In this document: piece by piece, positions 59,577 to 64,000 of the stretch
Position numbering within the stretch: the first letter of the stretch is position 1
Layout: every line of letters starts with the position of its first letter
Assembly (NCBI RefSeq): GCF_009755725.1
Contig: NZ_CP046619.1
Location: forward strand, 310,001 to 374,000
Direction of reading: 5' to 3'
Origin: Diaminobutyricimonas sp. LJ205
GTDB lineage: Bacteria; Actinomycetota; Actinomycetes; Actinomycetales; Microbacteriaceae
Length of the DNA stretch: 64,000 bases
Position numbers and translations under genes: made by a program
Notes under the pieces: model-generated
Databases searched by the model: none
What the model was told of the DNA's origin: nothing
Seen by the model: the letters and a program-made list of their open reading frames with translations, nothing else

Positions 59577-60728
59577 ATGGCGGTCTGGGACGAACTGACG
59601 GGGCAAGACGACGCCATCGCTGTCTTCCGGCAGGCCGCCGCGGCCGCCGAAACCGGCGAGACCGGGATGACGCACGCCTGGCTGATCACCGGCCCGCCCG
59701 GCTCCGGCCGGTCGAACCTCGCCTACGCCTTCGCCACCGCGCTGCTGTCCATCGACGCCGACGAAGAGGCCGTGCGCACCCAGGTCGACGCCCGCAGCCA
59801 CCCCGACCTCACCGCGCTGTCCACCTCGAACGTGATCATCAAGATCGACGACGTACGCGACGTGGTGCGCTCGGCCTACCACTCGCCGAGCGTCAGCCGC
59901 TACCGGGTGATGGTCATCGAAGACGCCGACCGCATGGTGGAGCGCACCTCCAACCTGCTGCTGAAGTCGCTCGAAGAACCGCCACCGCGCACCGTCTGGA
60001 TCCTCTGCGCCCCGAGCGAGGCCGACCTGTTGCCGACCATCCGGTCGCGCGTGCGGACCGTGCGCCTGCGCACGCCCGCGGTGACGGATGTCGCGGCGCT
60101 GCTGAGCCGCCGGGACGGTATCCCCGACGACGTCGCCCTGCGTGCCGCCCGCGAGGCGCAGAGCCACATCGGCATGGCCCGGCGTCTGGCCACCAACGAG
60201 GACGCCCGCAAGCGCCGGCAGCTGACGATCGACCTGGTGCTCGACATCCGTTCCGTGTCCGACGCGGTCATCGCCGCCGGAAAACTGCTCGACCTGGCCA
60301 AGGACGACGGCGCCGCGGTCACCGCCGAACGCAATGAGGAGGAGCGTGAGCAGGCGCTGCGCTCGCTCGGCATCGAACCCGGTGGCTCCATCCCGCCGGC
60401 GCTCCGTGCCCAGCTGAAGAACCTCGAGGAGGACCAGAAGCGGCGGGCGACGCGCAGCCTGCGCGACGGCATCGACCGCATCCTCGTCGATCTGGCGTCG
60501 GTCTTCCGCGACCTGCTGCTGATCCAGCTCGGTGTCGACGGTGACCTGATCAATGCCGCCATCCGGGACGCCCTGCAGGTCGCCGCCGAACGGCGGACAC
60601 CGGCGCAGACCCTCGCCGTGATGGATGCGATCAGCACGGCACGGGAACGCATCGACGGTAACGTGGCTCCCGCCCTCGCGCTTGAGGCCATGCTCATCTC
60701 GGCCACTCGGAAGGACGCCCGCGCGTGA
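59577..60728 (+). CDS. holB: DNA polymerase III subunit delta-prime
   Basis: A 383-residue clamp-loader subunit. Seen: P-loop-like GPPGSGRSNLAYAF in which Arg replaces the ATP-binding Lys, as expected for a non-hydrolysing delta-prime; VIEDADRMVERTSNLLLKSLEEPPP (cited in part) and SRVRTVRL. No zinc Cys set, usual in actinobacteria. It works with DnaX encoded at 21384-23498. Its stop overlaps the next gene as GTGA. Confidence 0.95.
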   Translation: MAVWDELTGQDDAIAVFRQAAAAAETGETGMTHAWLITGPPGSGRSNLAYAFATALLSIDADEEAVRTQVDARSHPDLTALSTSNVIIKIDDVRDVVRSAYHSPSVSRYRVMVIEDADRMVERTSNLLLKSLEEPPPRTVWILCAPSEADLLPTIRSRVRTVRLRTPAVTDVAALLSRRDGIPDDVALRAAREAQSHIGMARRLATNEDARKRRQLTIDLVLDIRSVSDAVIAAGKLLDLAKDDGAAVTAERNEEEREQALRSLGIEPGGSIPPALRAQLKNLEEDQKRRATRSLRDGIDRILVDLASVFRDLLLIQLGVDGDLINAAIRDALQVAAERRTPAQTLAVMDAISTARERIDGNVAPALALEAMLISATRKDARA

Positions 60729-62233
60729 ACCACCTGAAGTCTCTGGCGATTGGTGTGCTGACGCTGCTCGCCCTCACCGGCTGCGTGTCCGCGCCGCCGA
60801 GCACCACGTCGACGCCCACCGGCGAGCAGGTCGCCGCGGAGCTGCAGCCGTTCTACAACCAGGTGCTGCAGTGGGAATCCTGCGGCGACGGGTTGCAGTG
60901 CACGACCGCGAAGGCGCCGATGGACTGGAAGAACCCCGCCGATGCCGAGATCGAACTCGCCCTGGTGCGGCATCCGGCCACGGGTGACCGGCTGGGATCG
61001 CTGCTGGTCAACCCCGGTGGCCCGGGAGCATCCGGTTACGACTTCATCATGGACAGTGTCGACTTCGCGACCAGCGAGAAACTGCAGTCGCGCTATGACA
61101 TCGTCGGCTTCGACCCCCGCGGCGTGAACAAGTCCTCGGCGGTCGACTGCTACGACCAGCCGGCCGAACTGGATGAGGCCATCTACGGGGTTTCCGACCT
61201 GCCGGTGGGAACCGATGCCTGGATCGAAGACATCAAGGCATCGTCCGCCGAGTTCGCCCAGGCCTGCCTCGAGCACACGGGCGAGCTGCTCGAGCACGTC
61301 GACACTGTGAGTGCCGCGCGTGACCTGGACCTGCTGCGGGCGGTGCTTGGCGACTCCGACCTCAACTACCTCGGCTACTCTTACGGCACCCTGCTCGGCG
61401 CCACTTACGCCGACCTGTACCCCGAGAACACCGGTCGCATGGTCTTTGACGGTGCGGTCGATCCGGCGACCAGTGAGCTCGATGTGACAGCGACCCAGGC
61501 GAAGGGGTTCGAGGACGCCATGCGGGCGTTCCTCGCCGACTGCCTGGGTGCCGACGACTGCCCGTTCCAGGGCACCGTTGACCAGTCCATGGAACTGATC
61601 GACGTGCTGCTCGACAGCCTGAATGAGAGCCCGCTGCGGCACACGGATGGGCGCATGCTCAGCGGGAACACGATGTTCACCGCGATCATCCTGCCGCTGT
61701 ACAACGTCGGCAACTGGCCGTACCTCAAGATCCTGTTCGACGAGGTCCTGTCTGGCGAGACCACGACGGCATTCCTGCTCGCCGACACCTACTACGACCG
61801 TGCCGCGGACGGCACCTACCAGTCCAACCAGACCGAGGCGTTCCTCTCCATCAACTGCCTCGACTACCAGGCCGAGTACAGCAACGAGACGTTGCACGAG
61901 AATGCGGCGAAGCTGGCGGAGATCGCCCCCGCCTTCGGCCCGCGGATGTCGTACGGCGTGAGCTGCGCTGACTGGCCATTCGAGTCGGAGCGCGAGCGCA
62001 CAGCGATCGCCGCGGAGGGCTCGTCGGACCTGCTCGTCGTCGGCACCACGGGCGACCCCGCAACGCCGTACCAGTGGGCGGTGAACATGGCGGACCAGCT
62101 CGAGAACGGACACCTGGTCACCTACAACGGCGAGGGCCACACGGCGTACAACAAATCGAACGACTGTGTGCAGAACGCGGTTGAGGGTTACCTCATCGAT
62201 GGCACGGTGCCGGAGGCCGACCCGAACTGCTGA
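60725..62233 (+). CDS. Exported alpha/beta hydrolase lipoprotein, TAP-like C-terminal domain
   Basis: A 502-residue secreted lipoprotein of the actinobacterial SlpD/CaeA type. Seen: signal peptide with lipobox LALTGC, GGPGASGYDF oxyanion region, nucleophile elbow GYSYGT, and the C-terminal TAP-like domain with TTGDPATPYQWA and catalytic His in GEGHTAYN. Such enzymes are tripeptidyl aminopeptidases or esterases acting outside the membrane. GTG 60725 overlaps the holB stop, so it is co-transcribed with holB, though functionally unrelated. Confidence 0.93.
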   Translation: MNHLKSLAIGVLTLLALTGCVSAPPSTTSTPTGEQVAAELQPFYNQVLQWESCGDGLQCTTAKAPMDWKNPADAEIELALVRHPATGDRLGSLLVNPGGPGASGYDFIMDSVDFATSEKLQSRYDIVGFDPRGVNKSSAVDCYDQPAELDEAIYGVSDLPVGTDAWIEDIKASSAEFAQACLEHTGELLEHVDTVSAARDLDLLRAVLGDSDLNYLGYSYGTLLGATYADLYPENTGRMVFDGAVDPATSELDVTATQAKGFEDAMRAFLADCLGADDCPFQGTVDQSMELIDVLLDSLNESPLRHTDGRMLSGNTMFTAIILPLYNVGNWPYLKILFDEVLSGETTTAFLLADTYYDRAADGTYQSNQTEAFLSINCLDYQAEYSNETLHENAAKLAEIAPAFGPRMSYGVSCADWPFESERERTAIAAEGSSDLLVVGTTGDPATPYQWAVNMADQLENGHLVTYNGEGHTAYNKSNDCVQNAVEGYLIDGTVPEADPNC

Positions 62234-62263
62234 GCGTGCGGGGGCAACCCCGGGACTGCAAAT

Positions 62264-62288
62264 TTGCATGGCATGCAATAATTAGGCC
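62264..62288 (+). promoter_or_regulatory. Operator and promoter of the TetR gene
   Basis: TTGCATGGCATGCAA (62264-62278) is a perfect palindrome around one base. AATAAT (62277-62282), six bases before the GTG, is a likely -10 of a leaderless mRNA and touches the palindrome. The layout fits autorepression. Confidence 0.65.
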
Positions 62289-62906
62289 GTGGATTCTGAA
62301 CTCGGCCTGCGCGAGCGCAAGCGACTGGCCACGCGGCGAGCGATCCAGAACGCCGCGGTCCGGCTGGTCCTCGAACGCGGGCTCGATTCCGTCACGGTCG
62401 ACGAGATAAGCCGCCAGGCGGATGTCTCGCCGCGCACGTTCTTCAATTACTTCCCCTCGAAGGAAGCTGCCCTGCTCGACAATGGGCCTCAATTGCCCGA
62501 CGAGGCGGCGATCAGCGAATTCATTGAGGCTCGCGGCCCGATCGTCTCGGATCTGGGAGCGCTGATGGTGAAGGCCGCAGAGGGCATGTCGCCGGATCGG
62601 GAAACCCTGCAGCTGCGCCGCGACTTGGTCAAGGGCAACCCGCGGCTGCTCACCCTGCGGATGGCGAGCATGCACCAGTTCGAGGACGAACTGCAGGCAG
62701 TCGTCGAGCGCCGGATCATGGCAGAAAACCCGGAGGAGCCTGATCGCTCCAATCGGGCGCACCTGATCACCATGGTCGCCTTCGGTGTGATGCGGCATGC
62801 GTGGGGGCTGTGGGCCGATGGCTCGCCCGAACGCCAGCTGACCGACTGTCTGCGCGACGCTTTCGATGGTCTCGCTGACGTTGCTGCAACCGCGGCGGCT
62901 CGTTAA
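62289..62906 (+). CDS. TetR/AcrR family transcriptional regulator
   Basis: A 205-residue regulator. N-terminal helix-turn-helix at about 12-58 (ATRRAIQNAAVRLVLERG, VDEISRQADVSPRTFFNYFPSKEAA), with the FFNYF variant common in the actinobacterial TetR_17 group; C-terminal ligand domain without further clues. GTG 62289 fits the leaderless -10. No obvious efflux or catabolic target sits next to it; it may regulate only itself here and act elsewhere. Confidence 0.93.
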   Translation: MDSELGLRERKRLATRRAIQNAAVRLVLERGLDSVTVDEISRQADVSPRTFFNYFPSKEAALLDNGPQLPDEAAISEFIEARGPIVSDLGALMVKAAEGMSPDRETLQLRRDLVKGNPRLLTLRMASMHQFEDELQAVVERRIMAENPEEPDRSNRAHLITMVAFGVMRHAWGLWADGSPERQLTDCLRDAFDGLADVAATAAAR

Positions 62907-62951
62907 TCGGCTAAGCTGACTTGCTGTGTCGCCGACCTGGTCGGTCGTCAC

Positions 62952-63027
62952 GCCGCCCTAGCTCAGTCGGCAGAGCATCTCACTCGTAATGAGAAGGTCA
63001 AGGGTTCGATTCCCTTGGGCGGCTCCA
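62952..63027 (+). tRNA. tRNA-Thr (anticodon CGT)
   Basis: Acceptor arms GCCGCCC/GGGCGGC, D-arm GCTCAGTCGGCAGAGC, anticodon stem TCTCA/TGAGA with loop CTCGTAA (anticodon CGT), T-arm AAGGG-TTCGATT-CCCTT. CCA is encoded (63025-63027). 76 nt. Confidence 0.96.
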
Positions 63028-63112
63028 ATTCCACCTCCACACTGGCCCCCTCGAAGTGCTCGATGAAGTACTCGGTCGCCAGTTCGGGTTGATCGAACTT
63101 CTTCGGTGACTG
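63028..63112 (-). pseudogene. Possible coding remnant next to tRNA-Thr
   Basis: Read on the minus strand, this stretch gives a 28-codon open segment, QQSPKKFDQPELATEY then FIEHFEGASVEVELE, with strongly GC-ending codons and a normal amino acid mix, but no start codon, an upstream in-frame stop, and it runs into the tRNA. It looks like the decayed fragment of a gene. No family recognised; it could be chance. Confidence 0.35.
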
Positions 63113-63196
63113 TTGTCACACTTTCCGTGCGCAAGCGTCTTTCTCTATGAAGGCCCAAAAGCGGCCTCACCCAAACGCATTGAAAGGAAAGTCGAC

Positions 63197-63577
63197 ATGG
63201 CCTCCATAGTCAACGAACTGAACCAGCTGAACCTCGCATTCGCAGAGCGATTCAACGCCCGCGACCTCGACGGACTCGTAGCGCTGAACATTGCGGAGGT
63301 TGTTTTCGTGCCCGCACCCGGTCAGCCCGTCGAAGGCGAGGCGAACGTTCGCGCAGCGCTCGAACAGTTCCTCTCGTTGAACCTGCCGATCACCATGACC
63401 GTTCGCAATGTCTTTCAGACCGGCAACACCGGCCTCGCCATTGCCGACTGGACGATCAACGGCACCGGCCCCGACGGCTCCGAAATTGCTCTCGCCGGCA
63501 CCACCGCGGATGTCGCTGTCTACGACGACGAGCACGGCTGGCGCTACGTCATCGATAACCCGTTCGGCACCGCGTAA
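63197..63577 (+). CDS. NTF2-like (SnoaL/DUF4440-type) protein
   Basis: A 126-residue cone-fold protein. Seen: LNLAFAERFNARDLDGLVAL in the first helix, GEANVRAALEQFL, and strands ending WRYVIDNPFG; the pattern fits SnoaL/ketosteroid isomerase-related proteins. No catalytic assignment is possible. ATG 63197 has GAAAGGAAAG upstream; the longer frame from 63113 is not needed. It is convergent with an ECF sigma factor gene; such NTF2-like domains are often linked to ECF sigma factors. GTGAC/GTCAC (63106-63119) upstream is a weak palindrome. Confidence 0.8.
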   Translation: MASIVNELNQLNLAFAERFNARDLDGLVALNIAEVVFVPAPGQPVEGEANVRAALEQFLSLNLPITMTVRNVFQTGNTGLAIADWTINGTGPDGSEIALAGTTADVAVYDDEHGWRYVIDNPFGTA

Positions 63578-63593
63578 GCTCCGAACTCCGCCT

Positions 63594-63624
63594 GTGAGCT
63601 GGCCCCGGACCGGGGCCAGCTCAC
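63594..63624. terminator. Bidirectional terminator between the NTF2-like and sigma factor genes
   Basis: GTGAGCTGGCCCCG (63594-63607) pairs perfectly with CGGGGCCAGCTCAC (63611-63624) around a three-base loop, between convergent genes. No strong T-run. Confidence 0.8.
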
Positions 63625-63631
63625 TGTCACG

Positions 63632-64000
63632 TTAAGCGTCCTCTGACATGCCCGAGTGCTTGCAGGCCGAGAGTGACTTGCGGGCGCGAGTGATTCGCTG
63701 CCGGATCGCAGCCGGGGACGTGTTGAGCTTTTCAGCGATCTCGCTCGCGGAGAGCCCGTCAACAACGCTAAGCAACAGGGGATCTCGCAGGCCCGTCGGG
63801 AGCGATTGGATCGCCTGGAGCGCGCCGTCGAGAAGCTGGCGCGTCAGGGCTTCATCGGCGACATTCGAGCTATCGGGGATGTCTTCATCCAACTCGTCGG
63901 CTGGGCGCCTCATCATGTGGCGGGAGAAGTCGGTTGCTGCATTGCGGGCAATCACGTCAAGCCAGGAGCACATCTGCCCGGGATCGGGAGACTCGAGCTG
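63632..64000 (-). CDS. ECF-type RNA polymerase sigma factor, C-terminal part (runs off right edge)
   Basis: The last 122 residues of a sigma-70 family protein; the frame stays open to the window edge. Seen: end of region 2 (PGQMCSWLDVIARNAATDF), a short acidic linker, and region 4 with the helix-turn-helix LPTGLRDPLLLSVVDGLSASE followed by IAEKLNTSPAAIRQRITRARKSL. It directs transcription of a special regulon; no anti-sigma gene is visible on this side. An ATG at 63971-63973 is internal, since region 2 continues upstream of it. Confidence 0.85.
   Translation of the reverse strand, partial: QLESPDPGQMCSWLDVIARNAATDFSRHMMRRPADELDEDIPDSSNVADEALTRQLLDGALQAIQSLPTGLRDPLLLSVVDGLSASEIAEKLNTSPAAIRQRITRARKSLSACKHSGMSEDA

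Overview
The window is a 64 kb piece of a high-GC actinobacterial chromosome, most likely from the family Microbacteriaceae. This rests on strong GC bias at third codon positions, frequent GTG starts, actinobacterial gene clusters (SRP RNA near dnaX-recR, lysC-asd, topA-tmk-holB, the Rv3654c-Rv3659c-like pilus locus, ponA2-like PBP plus metallophosphoesterase) and many probable leaderless mRNAs. No insertion sequence, prophage or CRISPR array was recognised. Genus and species cannot be named from the sequence alone.

Left part (1-20 kb) is an accessory catabolic region. A minus-strand operon encodes an RbsABC-type ABC transporter with a cytochrome P450 gene inserted between permease and binding protein (binding protein cut by the left edge). 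Next to it are an amidohydrolase-hydrolase pair and a TetR regulator. After the acetate genes pta-ackA comes a second, paralogous transporter locus: AraC regulator, binding lipoprotein, ATPase, permease and an aldehyde dehydrogenase. The two loci look like import-and-oxidise modules for small organic, perhaps aromatic or terpenoid, compounds (inference). A heme-oxygenase-like iron enzyme paired with a CDGSH iron-sulfur protein and an NAD(P)-binding reductase follow.

Middle part (20-42 kb) is mostly housekeeping: SRP RNA, dnaX, recR, two stress or envelope proteins, lysC with an internal beta-subunit start, asd, an OafA-type acyltransferase, mqo, an SOS-boxed radical SAM gene, a three-gene sensor system (kinase, degenerate kinase-like membrane protein, response regulator), tdk and tRNA-Pro. 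Two DUF559-like nuclease-fold genes lie here, one flanked on both sides by the same short palindromic repeats.

Right part (38-64 kb) follows, as I remember it, the order of Mycobacterium tuberculosis genes from Rv3683 down to Rv3644c: metallophosphoesterase, class A PBP, DUF4177, RidA, a second tandem PBP, acs, the Flp/Tad pilus genes (tadA carries an apparent frameshift), ybdD-cstA, topA, tmk, holB. It ends with a TAP-like lipoprotein hydrolase, a TetR regulator with a clear operator, tRNA-Thr, an NTF2-like protein and a truncated ECF sigma factor.

Carbon metabolism links several genes: pta-ackA and acs interconvert acetate and acetyl-CoA, cstA-ybdD imports pyruvate or peptides, and mqo feeds electrons from malate to quinones. 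Regulatory DNA is unusually readable here: operator-like repeats with 21-bp periods, an SOS box, palindromes on promoters, intercistronic hairpins and at least eight genes with a -10 hexamer six or seven bases before the start codon.
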